From the NCBI RefSeq assembly GCF_021033825.1, contig NZ_JAIFXZ010000007.1, forward strand, positions 104,419-168,418: a stretch of DNA of 64,000 nucleotides, in the 5' to 3' direction. Numbering within the stretch: the first letter of the stretch is position 1; each line of letters begins with the position of its first letter. Source of the DNA: Dietzia aurantiaca. Lineage in GTDB: Bacteria > Actinomycetota > Actinomycetes > Mycobacteriales > Mycobacteriaceae. Under the pieces are notes generated by a model. It saw only the letters and a program-made list of their open reading frames with translations. It was not told the origin of the DNA and did not search any database. Below are positions 1 to 8,559 of this stretch, piece by piece. Position numbers and translations under genes: made by a program.

Positions 1-2
1 GC

Positions 3-74
3 CAGGAGCGCACGCGGAAGGACTCCTGGTACTGGTACCGCGACCTCATCGCCTCGGCCTGCCCCGCGCGCTGA
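3..74 (+). CDS. C-terminal tail of a probable GH1 beta-glucosidase (partial)
   Basis: Only the last 23 codons are inside the window, ending at TGA 72-74. The peptide contains the run RTRKDSWYWYRDLIA, which resembles the usual C-terminal helix of glycoside hydrolase family 1 enzymes (typically RTPKxSxxWYRxxI). The family assignment rests on this short tail alone, and catalytic residues lie outside the window. It converges on the amine oxidase gene that follows. Confidence 0.5.
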   Translation, partial: QERTRKDSWYWYRDLIASACPAR

Positions 75-110
75 TCGCGGCGGTCGGCGTCAGCCCGCCG
101 GAGGGGTCGG

Positions 111-1250
111 TCAGGCGCCGGCGAGCGCGCCCACCACCGCGTCGGCCGCGCGCAGCCCGGACCGGATCGCCCCCTCGACGTGCCCGGCGAACCGCGTCGC
201 GGTCTCCGTCGACGCCCAGTGGAGGCGCCCACCGACCGGTACGGCGAACACCGGGTCGCCGTAGCCGGCGGTCGATCGCTCCGGGTGCGGCCGGGCGGGC
301 GTGGTCCACGACTCGCGTGACCAATCCACCACGTCGACCCGAGACGGCCGCGCCGCCCGCCCACCGAAGAGCCGGACGAGCTGGGCGGTGAACGCCTCGG
401 CGATCGCGATCTCGTCGACGCCGACGAACGAGGCCGAGGGGGCGAATCCGAACACCGCGGAGGGACTGCCGTGCGGACCACTGTGGTCGTGGATCTCCCG
501 GAACGGTCCCTGGTGGCTCATGACCAGTCCGGACAGCCCCTCGTCCCGCCAGAACGCCTCGGGGTATACGGCCACCGCCTTGGTCATCTCGCCCATCCAC
601 ACCTGCGTACGCACCACTTTCTCCGCCAGTGCCGCGGGCGGCTGTGGGGTGATCGCGATCCGTTCGGCAACCAGGGGCGGCGGCAGTGCCACGACCGCGT
701 GCCGGGCTCTGTGCTCACCGTGTGCGGTCCGAACACGCACCTCGTCGTCGTCGACCTCCAGCGCCACGACCGGGGAACCGAGACGGACGCTGCCCGGTGG
801 TAGTCGCGCGGCGAGGCGCCCGGCGAGGTCCCCGGCGCCTGCGGTGAACCGCCGCGCGTCCCCGACCCCGGGCACCCCCGACATACGACGACGACCCGGC
901 TCGAACAGTGCGTCACCGGAGCTGAACTGATCGAAGGTGTCCACCCCGAGGCGGTCGACGAGTGCGATCACGGCGGATTCGTTGGCCCAGAACCAGGTCG
1001 CGCCCAGCTCGATCGCCCCGTTCGCGTCACCGACCGACCGCATCCGCCCGCCCACGCGGTCGCGCGCCTCGATCACCAGAACGCTCCTGCCGGCCCGGTA
1101 CACCGCCTCGGCCGCGACGAGTCCCGCGATCCCGGCGCCCACGACGATCACGTCGGCGCGGTCGGTCCGGCCGGCGCCGGCACGGTCGGATGCCCCAACG
1201 GCTCCCGCGTCCCCGTCGGCTCCGTCGGCTCCGGCGGCTCCGGCGGTCAT
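111..1250 (-). CDS. Flavin monoamine oxidase family FAD-dependent oxidoreductase
   Basis: 379 aa. After an Ala/Gly/Asp-rich N-terminal extension of about 32 residues comes a classical FAD dinucleotide fold (VIVVGAGIAGLVAAE) followed by EARDRVGGRM, the GG-doublet signature of amine oxidases. The C-terminal stretch (HWASTETATRFAGHVEGAI) is the second FAD-contacting motif of this family. It should oxidise a primary or secondary amine to an aldehyde or imine in the cytosol; the substrate is unknown. Its ATG overlaps the stop of the upstream alcohol dehydrogenase (ATGA, 1247-1250), so the two are probably translated together, and the pair could take an amine to an aldehyde and then to an alcohol or acid. 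Confidence 0.85.
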   Translation of the reverse strand: MTAGAAGADGADGDAGAVGASDRAGAGRTDRADVIVVGAGIAGLVAAEAVYRAGRSVLVIEARDRVGGRMRSVGDANGAIELGATWFWANESAVIALVDRLGVDTFDQFSSGDALFEPGRRRMSGVPGVGDARRFTAGAGDLAGRLAARLPPGSVRLGSPVVALEVDDDEVRVRTAHGEHRARHAVVALPPPLVAERIAITPQPPAALAEKVVRTQVWMGEMTKAVAVYPEAFWRDEGLSGLVMSHQGPFREIHDHSGPHGSPSAVFGFAPSASFVGVDEIAIAEAFTAQLVRLFGGRAARPSRVDVVDWSRESWTTPARPHPERSTAGYGDPVFAVPVGGRLHWASTETATRFAGHVEGAIRSGLRAADAVVGALAGA

Positions 1251-2269
1251 AGCCTCGCCCCCGTGTCCAGGACGATGCGGTACCGGACGTCCCCCGCGGC
1301 GAGCCGGTCCACGGCTTCCTGCACGTCCTCCAGGGGCATCCGCTGCGCCCAGGGTCGGATCCCGTTGCGGAGCGCGAAGCGCATGGCCGCCTCCGTATCC
1401 GACGGGGTGCCCGTGACGTGGCCGGACACGGACTGGGCGTTCATCACGAGCTGCCCGACCGGAACTGGCAGTGTTCCGGCCGCGACACCCAGCAGGACCA
1501 ACCGCCCCCTCGGGCGCAGGCCCGGCAGCACCGCCTCCACCGCGGACGTCGCCGGCACGGTGCTGACGATCAGATCGACGCCGCCGGATTCCTTCAGGAC
1601 GGCGCCCGGGTCGACGGAATCCGCGTCGACGTAGGCGTCAGCACCGAGGTCGGCGGCGTCAGCGGCCTTCTCGGGGCCGCGGGCGATCACCACCACCTCG
1701 AAGCCCATCGCGTCGGCGAACTGGACCGCGAGATGGCCGAGCCCGCCGAGCCCTAGGATCGCCACCCGGGCGCCGGGCCGGACACCGGCGTGCCGCAGGG
1801 CGTTGAACGTCGTCACGCCAGCGCACCCCATCGGCGCGGCGTCGACGAGGTCGAGACCGTCCGGAACACGGGCGAGCGCGGTCGCCGGCACCGTGATCGA
1901 CTGCGCCCAGCCCCCGGGGTACGAGCGCCCCGGGATCCGACGGTCCGGGCAGTGCACCAGGTCACCGCGGCGGCAGGCCGCACAGTGCCCGCAGCTACCG
2001 CCGAACCACCCCACGGCGACGCGCTCCCCCACATCCCATCCGGCGACGCCCTCGCCGAGCTCGGCGATCACCCCGCCGACCTCGTGCCCGGGGGTCACCG
2101 GCAGGGCGGAGCCCCGGGCGCCGCGCACCGTCCCCACGTCGGCCCCGCAGACCCCTGTGGCGACCACGGTCACGCGGACCTCGCCGCGCCCCGGCGCCGC
2201 CTCCGCGATCCGAGTCGCGCGCAGTGGGCCGCCCTCGGTCTCCACACTCATCCTCACGACGTCAGCCAC
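1247..2269 (-). CDS. Zinc-type alcohol dehydrogenase
   Basis: 340 aa medium-chain dehydrogenase/reductase. Visible elements are the catalytic zinc ligands (GVCGAD and PGHEVGG), the four-cysteine structural zinc lobe (SCGHCAACRRGDLVHC), and the Rossmann motif GLGGLGHLAVQFA. I start at GTG 2269 rather than further upstream because AGGGAGGA lies seven bases before it and the conserved fold begins soon after. The start overlaps the stop of the MFS gene by eight bases (GTGGCTGA), which suggests translational coupling. It is the middle gene of a transporter-dehydrogenase-amine oxidase operon. Substrate not predictable. Confidence 0.88.
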   Translation of the reverse strand: MADVVRMSVETEGGPLRATRIAEAAPGRGEVRVTVVATGVCGADVGTVRGARGSALPVTPGHEVGGVIAELGEGVAGWDVGERVAVGWFGGSCGHCAACRRGDLVHCPDRRIPGRSYPGGWAQSITVPATALARVPDGLDLVDAAPMGCAGVTTFNALRHAGVRPGARVAILGLGGLGHLAVQFADAMGFEVVVIARGPEKAADAADLGADAYVDADSVDPGAVLKESGGVDLIVSTVPATSAVEAVLPGLRPRGRLVLLGVAAGTLPVPVGQLVMNAQSVSGHVTGTPSDTEAAMRFALRNGIRPWAQRMPLEDVQEAVDRLAAGDVRYRIVLDTGARL

Positions 2270-3629
2270 GATCGTCCTCCCTGGACGAATCCACCGGGGC
2301 CGACGGGCCGACGGGCTCGGACCCACCCGCCGACGTGGTCCACCCTCCGAGGCGCGCCGACGCGGTGAGCACCGCGAGCGGGACCAACACGACCACGGAC
2401 AGCAGCGAGAGCAACGAGAAACTCGTGAGGACGAGGAGCGGCCCGGCGGCCAGGGCGGCGGTCGCACCGCAGAGGTTCGCGGCCGCGTCGACCGCACCCT
2501 GCGACGACGCCCGCGTCTCCTCGGGGACCACCCGGGAGAACAGGGCCGAACCGGCCACGTTGACGAACGACCACCCGACGCCCAGCAGGACCAGCGAGGT
2601 GATGAGCCACCCGGCGCTGCCGGGGACCACCATGCCGATGACCAGCGAGGCGAGGAAGATCGCCAGGCCCGCCACGATGGTCGGGCGGGGCCCGTACCGG
2701 TCGGTGAGGAACCCGACGACCGGCGCGAGCCCGTACATCCCCGCGATGTGCAGGCTGATCGTGATCCCGACGATGGTGACGGAGCCGCCCTGGTGGACGA
2801 TGTGCACCGGGGTCATGGTCATGACCGCCACCATGACCGCCTGGGCGGTGAGGATCGCGACAACGGCATAGCGCGCCTGTCGGTTTCCGGCCAGCTCGGC
2901 CCGCATGGCGGCCAACCGGTCGCGCATCGGCGGCCGCGGTCCGGCGATGCGTCCCCCGTTCTGAGCCGAACTCAGGAGCAGGAGCAGCGGGTCGGGCCGG
3001 AGCAGGAGGAAGACGATCGCGCCGGCGAGGGCCATACAGATCGCGGCGATGAGGAAGGCGCTCGCGTACACGGTGAGCCCGGTGAACGAGCCGACGAGCT
3101 CGCCCGGCGCGCCCAGGTTCGGGCCGAGCACCATGCCGAGCGTCCCCACCCAGACCACGAGGGAGAGCGAACGGCCCTTCTGCTCGGGGGTCGCCAGGTC
3201 GGTCGCGGCGAAGCGCGCCTGGAGGGCCACCGCGGACCCGGCGCCGATGAGGAGCAGGCCCACAAACAACGGCACCAGCATTCCCCACTGCGCGGCGGCG
3301 ACCAACAGCGCACCGCCAGCTGCCGCCGACCACCACCCAGTGGTGAGTGCCACTCGACGACCCCGGCGCGCTGCGAGTGTCCCCAGGGGTAGCCCGAGGA
3401 GGGCGGCGCCGAACGTGCTCGCCGTCCGCGCCAGGCCGGCGAGCGCCTCGTTACCCGTGACCTCGCTGGCGAGCAGCACACCGATGGACGGGGCCACGCC
3501 GACACCGATGGTGCCGATCACCTGCATGACCACCAGAACAGCGAGCGTCCGCTTCTGCTGCGCGGGGACGCCGCGATCATGGTGTGCGACCGGCCGCACG
3601 GCGTCCTCGACGCGTGTCGTCTCTCTCAC
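2262..3629 (-). CDS. MFS transporter, drug/metabolite exporter type
   Basis: 455 aa with about twelve hydrophobic segments, a loop of PLGTLAARRGRR type after TM2 (the MFS motif A region) and a related TDRYGPRP loop in the second half, so the two-fold MFS repeat is visible. The open frame continues upstream, but residues before GTG 3629 do not look like protein; an AGGAGAG stretch lies upstream of that GTG. The C-terminal tail is Ser/Gly/Pro-rich. First gene of the exporter-ADH-oxidase operon; the LysR gene lies 175 bases upstream on the same strand with a dyad between them. Confidence 0.85.
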   Translation of the reverse strand: MRETTRVEDAVRPVAHHDRGVPAQQKRTLAVLVVMQVIGTIGVGVAPSIGVLLASEVTGNEALAGLARTASTFGAALLGLPLGTLAARRGRRVALTTGWWSAAAGGALLVAAAQWGMLVPLFVGLLLIGAGSAVALQARFAATDLATPEQKGRSLSLVVWVGTLGMVLGPNLGAPGELVGSFTGLTVYASAFLIAAICMALAGAIVFLLLRPDPLLLLLSSAQNGGRIAGPRPPMRDRLAAMRAELAGNRQARYAVVAILTAQAVMVAVMTMTPVHIVHQGGSVTIVGITISLHIAGMYGLAPVVGFLTDRYGPRPTIVAGLAIFLASLVIGMVVPGSAGWLITSLVLLGVGWSFVNVAGSALFSRVVPEETRASSQGAVDAAANLCGATAALAAGPLLVLTSFSLLSLLSVVVLVPLAVLTASARLGGWTTSAGGSEPVGPSAPVDSSREDDRG

Positions 3630-3743
3630 CGAATCTCTTTTCTCTCCTGGAAAGTGCCGCACGACGGGCCGGGTGGGCCCGTCGCGCCGTGAACGACGGT
3701 AGGAGCGGCGCGGCGGCTCCGGTAGTGGCCCATCGGTGATACC

Positions 3744-3764
3744 GCCATAACTTCTGTGTATGGC
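3744..3764. promoter_or_regulatory. Candidate LysR operator upstream of the MFS operon
   Basis: GCCATA - 9 bases - TATGGC, a perfect 6+6 inverted repeat. Inside it T3748 and A3760 form a T-N11-A pair, the classical LysR-family recognition pattern. It lies between the LysR stop (3805) and the MFS start (3629), about 115 bases upstream of the MFS GTG. Inferred target of the adjacent LysR protein. Confidence 0.5.
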
Positions 3765-3804
3765 CCCCGGCCGGAGGGTGGCCCGAGTCGCTGCCCCGGC
3801 CGCC

Positions 3805-4704
3805 TCAGCGGTCGGCGATCGAGTCGACCAACGCGGCGAGATCCGCGGACAGTCCTGAGTCCCGCCGCCACACGGCCTCGTAGAAGATCTCCACCGGTCG
3901 GCCGTCCTCCACCAATCGGCGGTGGGCCGACGTCGCAGATTCCAGCTTGGACTGCGGCAGGAGCGCCGCGCCCAGGCCGAGGTTCGCCCACTGCTCGAGC
4001 ACCCGGTAGCTCGAGGCCTCGCCCGGGTACTGCTGCAGCGGGAGCGCGTTGAGATCGAACAGGCTGGTGGTGAACGTGGTGAGACCGCACGAGTCGGGGA
4101 CCAGGATCCACCGGGAGCCGGCGGCCTCACCGAGCTCGACCTCCGGGACACCGGGGCCGTCGGCCGCACCGTCCCCGGCCGGCGCCCCCACCACGACGAT
4201 CGGCTCGGAACCGATGACCCGGTGAGCGAACCGCGGGAGCGGCTCTACCGACGGGATGAGGATGAGGTCGAGTTCCTCTGAGAGGAGGTCCGCGCGGAGC
4301 CCGGCGAGATCCGTTTCTCTCAGGACGAGCTCGCGGTGCCCGGGCAGGCGGGCCGCCGCCTCGACCGCCCGGCTCACCATGGTCGGGTCGATGAGCGGGG
4401 ACACCCCCACGCGGATCCGGGCACTCGCCGGCTCGGTGAGGCGGCGGGCCTCGGCCACGAGTGCGTCCATCTCCCCGAGCGTCCGCTCGACGTGCGGCAG
4501 GATGCGCGTGGCGAACTCGGTCGGCGACGCGCCCCGGGTCGATCGCACGAACAGTGGCGCCCCCAGGCGGTCCTCCAGCGTGGCGATCGCGTTGGACAGG
4601 GCCGGCTGGCTCACGCCGTAGGCGCGCGCGGCCGCGCTGAACGACCCGGTCTCTGCCACCGCCCGCGCATAGCGCAGCGCGTCGATGCTCAGTCGTCCCG
4701 TCAT
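3805..4704 (-). CDS. LysR family transcriptional regulator
   Basis: 299 aa from ATG 4704, with GGTGGAG just upstream. The N-terminal winged helix-turn-helix is typical (GSFSAAARAYGVSQPALSNA, then LEDRLGAPLFVRSTRG), followed by an effector domain of periplasmic-binding fold. It is transcribed toward the MFS-ADH-amine oxidase operon and the spacer contains a T-N11-A dyad, so it probably controls that operon in response to a substrate of the pathway. An in-frame GTG nine bases upstream is an alternative start. Confidence 0.88.
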   Translation of the reverse strand: MTGRLSIDALRYARAVAETGSFSAAARAYGVSQPALSNAIATLEDRLGAPLFVRSTRGASPTEFATRILPHVERTLGEMDALVAEARRLTEPASARIRVGVSPLIDPTMVSRAVEAAARLPGHRELVLRETDLAGLRADLLSEELDLILIPSVEPLPRFAHRVIGSEPIVVVGAPAGDGAADGPGVPEVELGEAAGSRWILVPDSCGLTTFTTSLFDLNALPLQQYPGEASSYRVLEQWANLGLGAALLPQSKLESATSAHRRLVEDGRPVEIFYEAVWRRDSGLSADLAALVDSIADR

Positions 4705-4768
4705 GAGCTCCACCCTTCCGGTCGTGCGGAGCACCCGCGGCGCCCGTGGCCCCCGCGGCATCGGCGGC

Positions 4769-5752
4769 CTAGATACACCCGGTGAGCACCGCGAGCGCGT
4801 AGGGGACGTGGACGACCGCGGCGAGCAGTGCCAGCGCGGTCAGGCAGAAGACACTCGCGGTGGCCGCCGCGACCCCGGCCGTGCCTCGTCCCGGCTCGAC
4901 GAGGTGCCGGATGCGGTCGGGGCCGAGCGCGTGCAGCGCGCCGTGCAGCTGCTGGCGATGCGTCCCCGGATGCCCGGTCTGTCCCAGGGTCAACAGCGCG
5001 CCGGCCAGCGCCGTGGTGCCGACCTCGCGCCTGGCGGCGTCGTCGGCCGCGATCTCGAGGTAGTGACCGAGCGCCGCCTCCACGGCGGCGAACAGGGGGA
5101 TGCGGTGCAGTCGCCCGGTGAGCGTGGTGACGACCGCCGAGATGAGGTGGTGCCGCTGGCGCAGGTGGGCGGCCTCGTGGGCGAGGACCGCTCGCAGTTC
5201 GTCGGGGGTCAGCATCCGGACGGCGCTGGTGGAGACCACGATGCCACCGTGCCGCCGGGGCAACGTGAGCGCGAACGGGTGCTCGTCACCCACGAGGAGC
5301 ACCCGGTGCCCGTACAGGTCCACCGGCCGCGCGCCGTCCCGGAAGACCCGCGCGGTTCGGGTCGAACGACGGCGACGACGGACGAGATCACCCGCGATCG
5401 CGAACGCCTGGTACACCGAGACCGCGACCGGCACGGCCAGCAGGAGCGCGACGGGCACGCCGGTGTCCACCCGGTCGAGCCCGAAGGGATCAGCGGCTGC
5501 CAGACACTGACTGCACACGAGCGCGGCGTCGCCGGGGAGGATGTCCGGCCCGGTGACGACCCAGGCGAGCAGTGGGGCGATGGACAGGGCCGCCAGCACC
5601 CAGGCGACCACTCCTCCGGACAGCAGCGCGACCGCCAGGCGGGGCACCCGCATCAGCGTGGGCGCCGCGTGGCGTAGCACGCGCGGCCCGGCGAGAGCCG
5701 GCACGGCGAGGCCGAGGCACAGCACGAACACCAGGAGCAGGATGCCGGTCAT
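4769..5752 (-). CDS. M56 family (BlaR1-like) membrane metalloprotease
   Basis: 327 aa. Hydrophobic segments at both ends surround a cytosolic peptidase domain with the zinc motif HEAAH (within LAHEAAHLRQRHH) and the downstream glutamate in LEIAADDAARRE, as in gluzincin M56 peptidases. It lacks the extracellular penicillin-binding sensor of BlaR1, as do most actinobacterial M56 proteins, so the signal is unknown. ATGA overlap with the upstream BlaI gene (5749-5752) indicates a coupled pair in which the protease would trigger inactivation of BlaI. Confidence 0.85.
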   Translation of the reverse strand: MTGILLLVFVLCLGLAVPALAGPRVLRHAAPTLMRVPRLAVALLSGGVVAWVLAALSIAPLLAWVVTGPDILPGDAALVCSQCLAAADPFGLDRVDTGVPVALLLAVPVAVSVYQAFAIAGDLVRRRRRSTRTARVFRDGARPVDLYGHRVLLVGDEHPFALTLPRRHGGIVVSTSAVRMLTPDELRAVLAHEAAHLRQRHHLISAVVTTLTGRLHRIPLFAAVEAALGHYLEIAADDAARREVGTTALAGALLTLGQTGHPGTHRQQLHGALHALGPDRIRHLVEPGRGTAGVAAATASVFCLTALALLAAVVHVPYALAVLTGCI

Positions 5753-6189
5753 GACGCACCTCCACCGCGGCGGTCGAGGAACTCCCGCAGCAGATCCAAT
5801 TCGTCGTCCGGGATGGTCTCGGCGAAGTGCAGGATCGACGCGGCACGATCACGACTGCTGCCCAGCGCGTGGGACATCACCGAGGCCACGTGCTGCTCGC
5901 GGGTCCCGGTCGTCTCGTACACCGTGGATCGCCCTTCCTTGCGCGGCGACACCAGGGTCTTCCGATGCAGGTTGGTGAGCACCGTGGCGATGGTCGTATA
6001 CGCGGGCTCGCCCGGGAGCCGCTCGATGAGCCCACGAATGGTCGACGGCCCGGCGTCCCACAACAGGTCCATCACCCGGGCCTCGAGGGTGCCGAGGCGG
6101 GGCGCCTCGTCCTGCCGGGACGGCGCTTCTCGACCGCCGCCCCGGCGGGACACACGCTCTCCTCGAGCCCCGTCGCCGCGACTGCTCAT
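5749..6189 (-). CDS. BlaI/MecI/CopY family transcriptional repressor
   Basis: 146 aa from ATG 6189, which has a strong AGGAGGTG Shine-Dalgarno. After a basic N-terminal tail of about 30 residues the winged helix matches BlaI (LGTLEARVMDLLWDAGPSTIR; YTTIATVLTNLHRKTLV). The C-terminal half carries the dimerisation and protease-sensitive region. It overlaps both neighbours by ATGA, giving a tight three-gene operon with the CPVCNK membrane protein and the M56 protease. Likely autoregulatory through the triple dyad at 6795-6837. Confidence 0.9.
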   Translation of the reverse strand: MSSRGDGARGERVSRRGGGREAPSRQDEAPRLGTLEARVMDLLWDAGPSTIRGLIERLPGEPAYTTIATVLTNLHRKTLVSPRKEGRSTVYETTGTREQHVASVMSHALGSSRDRAASILHFAETIPDDELDLLREFLDRRGGGAS

Positions 6190-6788
6190 AGGCTCACCTC
6201 CTCCACCCGGCCCGACGGTAATACGCACAGGACCCGGCCGCGCAACCGGACGATCAGCGCGACGCCCGTGAGTACGAGGGCCAGCACCGCGAGGACGGGC
6301 TGGAACGGAGCGAACCACGTGATGGCGCCCGAGTAGCCCAGCGCGAGAAGGGCGAACTTGTTACAGACCGGACACCCGACGGCGAACCACGCGAGGAACG
6401 CCCCCGCCATGCCGGCCCTGCTCGTGCGCCTGCCCTCGTCGTCGTCACTCCCGGACCCTCCGGTGGAGTCGTCCGCTCCACCGGCGCCGTCGCGGACGTA
6501 GGTCGCGAAGAGCAGGCCGGCGAGCACTGATGTGACGATCCAGACGGGGTAGTTCCACCACACCGCGGGGATTTCGCGGGTGAACAGCGAGTTGGGGATG
6601 AGGACCGTGGCCAGGCCGAGCAGCACCCCGAAGCCGATCGAGACCGCGGCTGCGACCACCCACTGCCGGCGGGTGAGCGTCCGGAGCCCCTCGGCCGCGA
6701 GCGATATCGACCGCGGCCATGTCGCGACGTGCCGCCTGATCTTCTCCGCCGGACCCGCGGGCTTCGAGAACTGCATGGGGACGATCAT
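6186..6788 (-). CDS. Membrane protein with conserved-looking CPVCNK motif
   Basis: 200 aa, no named family that I am sure of. About five hydrophobic segments are visible: one pair at residues 40-85, an Asp/Gly/Ser-rich hydrophilic loop at 100-125, and two or three segments after it. The motif GCPVCNKFALLALG sits at the membrane edge around residue 140, and a CxxC there suggests thiol redox or metal chemistry. First gene of the blaI-M56 operon and divergent from a dsbA-ccdA cluster, which supports a redox role (inference). There is no Shine-Dalgarno before ATG 6788, and the first operator dyad begins only seven bases upstream, so the message may be leaderless; ATG 6776 is an alternative start. 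Confidence 0.7.
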   Translation of the reverse strand: MIVPMQFSKPAGPAEKIRRHVATWPRSISLAAEGLRTLTRRQWVVAAAVSIGFGVLLGLATVLIPNSLFTREIPAVWWNYPVWIVTSVLAGLLFATYVRDGAGGADDSTGGSGSDDDEGRRTSRAGMAGAFLAWFAVGCPVCNKFALLALGYSGAITWFAPFQPVLAVLALVLTGVALIVRLRGRVLCVLPSGRVEEVSL

Positions 6789-6794
6789 GCCACG

Positions 6795-6837
6795 AGTCGA
6801 CTAACCGCGATAGTCGACTATGTGTCATAGTCGATAG
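6795..6837. promoter_or_regulatory. Triple BlaI-type operator between divergent operons
   Basis: Three copies of an AGTCGA dyad: AGTCGACT at 6795-6802, the perfect 12-base palindrome ATAGTCGACTAT at 6810-6821, and ATAGTCGATAG at 6827-6837. Their centres are exactly 17 bases apart. BlaI-family repressors bind TA/AC-rich palindromes, often as tandem operators, and the blaI operon starts right beside this array. The plausible result is joint repression of the blaI operon and the dsbA-ccdA genes. Confidence 0.6.
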
Positions 6838-6911
6838 CGGTCCGCCCGGGCTCGACCGCACCGCAGCCTCCGGAACCTCCGCAGAACCGACCCCCAACAG
6901 AAGGGCCCGCA

Positions 6912-7670
6912 GTGAACGCTCCCGTCTCACGCCACACACTGGAGGCGAAGTACCGACGCTCCCGGATCTGGAACATCGTGTTGGGGGCGGTCGTCGCCTT
7001 CCTCGGCATCGTGGTGGTGGCCCAGATGCTGCCCGGCCAATCCCCCACCTCGACCACCACTGCGGGAGAGGCCTCAGACGAGACGAACGCTGAGGCGAAC
7101 GCGAGCGGCGGCGGGGACATGATGTTCGTCAGGCGCGATGCCGATGACCCCAGGGCGATCGGCGACATCGACGCGCCGGTCGTGCTCACCGAATGGGTGG
7201 ACCTGCGATGCCCCTTCTGCGCGTCGTTCAGCCGCGACACACTGCCGACCCTCATCGAGGAGTACGTCGACACCGGGAAGGTGCGCATCGAGTTCACCGA
7301 CGTCGCCTACTTCGGCGAGGAATCGGAGTTCGCGTCGGTCGCCGCGCAGGCGGCGGCCGACCAGGACAAGTACGTCGAGTACCTCACGGCCGTCTTCGAC
7401 GCCGCGCCCGAGAAGGGTCACCCGAATCTGCCCCGCGAGGAGCTCATCGCCTTTGCCGAACAGGTAGGGATGCCGGACATGGACCGGTTCACCGCGGCGC
7501 TCGACGACCCGGAGATCCGGAAGCAGACCGAGGCCGCGACCCTCGAATCGCAGCGGCTCGGGGTGACCGCCGTCCCGTTCTTCGTGGCAGGCGAGACCGC
7601 CCTGTCCGGCGCGCAGCCCCTGACGACGTTCCGCGAGTACCTCGACGAGTCACTCGCCGCGGCGGAGTGA
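6912..7670 (+). CDS. Membrane-anchored DsbA family thioredoxin-fold protein (copy 1)
   Basis: 252 aa. One N-terminal membrane anchor (residues 20-41) is followed by a Ser/Thr-rich linker and a thioredoxin fold carrying C100-P-F-C103, with the cis-proline in TAVPFF. It should act outside the membrane as a disulfide oxidase or isomerase. The start is GTG 6912; alternatives are not obvious. It opens the forward operon dsbA-ccdA-ccdA-dsbA-ccdA-lnt, eight bases or fewer from the next gene, and is divergent from the BlaI operon. Confidence 0.88.
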   Translation: MNAPVSRHTLEAKYRRSRIWNIVLGAVVAFLGIVVVAQMLPGQSPTSTTTAGEASDETNAEANASGGGDMMFVRRDADDPRAIGDIDAPVVLTEWVDLRCPFCASFSRDTLPTLIEEYVDTGKVRIEFTDVAYFGEESEFASVAAQAAADQDKYVEYLTAVFDAAPEKGHPNLPREELIAFAEQVGMPDMDRFTAALDDPEIRKQTEAATLESQRLGVTAVPFFVAGETALSGAQPLTTFREYLDESLAAAE

Positions 7671-7677
7671 CGCCGAC

Positions 7678-8559
7678 ATGGACATCGGACTGACCGGCGC
7701 CTTCCTCGGTGGCGTCCTCACCCTGCTGAGCCCCTGTTCGGCGATGCTGCTGCCCGCGTTCTTCTCGTACGCTTTCGCGAGCCCCCGCGAGCTGCTCGCC
7801 CGGACCGGCGTCTTCTACCTGGGCCTGGCCACCAGCCTGGTCCCCCTGGGCGTCCTGGCGGGGACACTGGGCGCGTTCGTCAACCAGCACCGCTTCACGT
7901 TCGTCACCGTCGCCTCGGTCATCGTGATCGTTCTCGGCGTACTCATGCTGCTCAACGTGCCGCTGCCCTTCCGGGGCCGTGGGACCAACACGCAGGGCAC
8001 CTCCATCACGGCCGTGTACGCCCTCGGCACCGTCTACGGGCTGGCGGGTGTGTGCGCGGGACCGCTGCTCGGCGCCGTCCTCACGGTGGCCGCCGTCTCC
8101 GGAACCGCACTGACCGGCGGGGTCATCGTGCTGGTCTTCGCCGCCGGCATGGCCCTGCCCCTGCTCCTGCTGTCCCTGGTGTGGGGGCGCTTCCCCGCGA
8201 TCAAACGGCTGATCCGGCCCCGCGAGATCTCGATCGGGGCCTGGAGCAACACGTGGACCGGCATCATCGGCGGAGTCCTCACCATCGGCGTGGGCGTCCT
8301 GCTGCTGGTGACCGCGGGTACCACCGAGCTCACCGGGCTCCTCGGTGCCGGCGCCCAGGCCGAACTCGAGGGAGCGGTCCTCGGGTGGGCCGGCGCGATC
8401 CCCGATCTCGTCGTCGTCCTCGTGGTCCTCGCGGTGGCCCTCACCGCCCTGGTCGCCGTCCGCGTCTCGCGGACGAAGCCGCGAGTCGCCGCGGACACCC
8501 CGTTCCCCGAGGTCTCCCTCCCGGACAAGATCCGCGTCCGGACCGAGGAGGACGCGTGA
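7678..8559 (+). CDS. CcdA/DsbD-like transmembrane thiol transporter (copy 1)
   Basis: 293 aa, six to eight membrane segments. It has the CcdA pattern of one cysteine in TM1 (LLSPC, C20) and a second in the matching helix of the other half (AGVCAGP, C126), the pair that relays electrons from cytosolic thioredoxin to extracytoplasmic partners. Its start (MDIGL.. LLSPC.. LLPAFF) closely matches the third CcdA gene here, indicating duplication. Its stop overlaps the GTG of the next gene. Confidence 0.85.
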   Translation: MDIGLTGAFLGGVLTLLSPCSAMLLPAFFSYAFASPRELLARTGVFYLGLATSLVPLGVLAGTLGAFVNQHRFTFVTVASVIVIVLGVLMLLNVPLPFRGRGTNTQGTSITAVYALGTVYGLAGVCAGPLLGAVLTVAAVSGTALTGGVIVLVFAAGMALPLLLLSLVWGRFPAIKRLIRPREISIGAWSNTWTGIIGGVLTIGVGVLLLVTAGTTELTGLLGAGAQAELEGAVLGWAGAIPDLVVVLVVLAVALTALVAVRVSRTKPRVAADTPFPEVSLPDKIRVRTEEDA

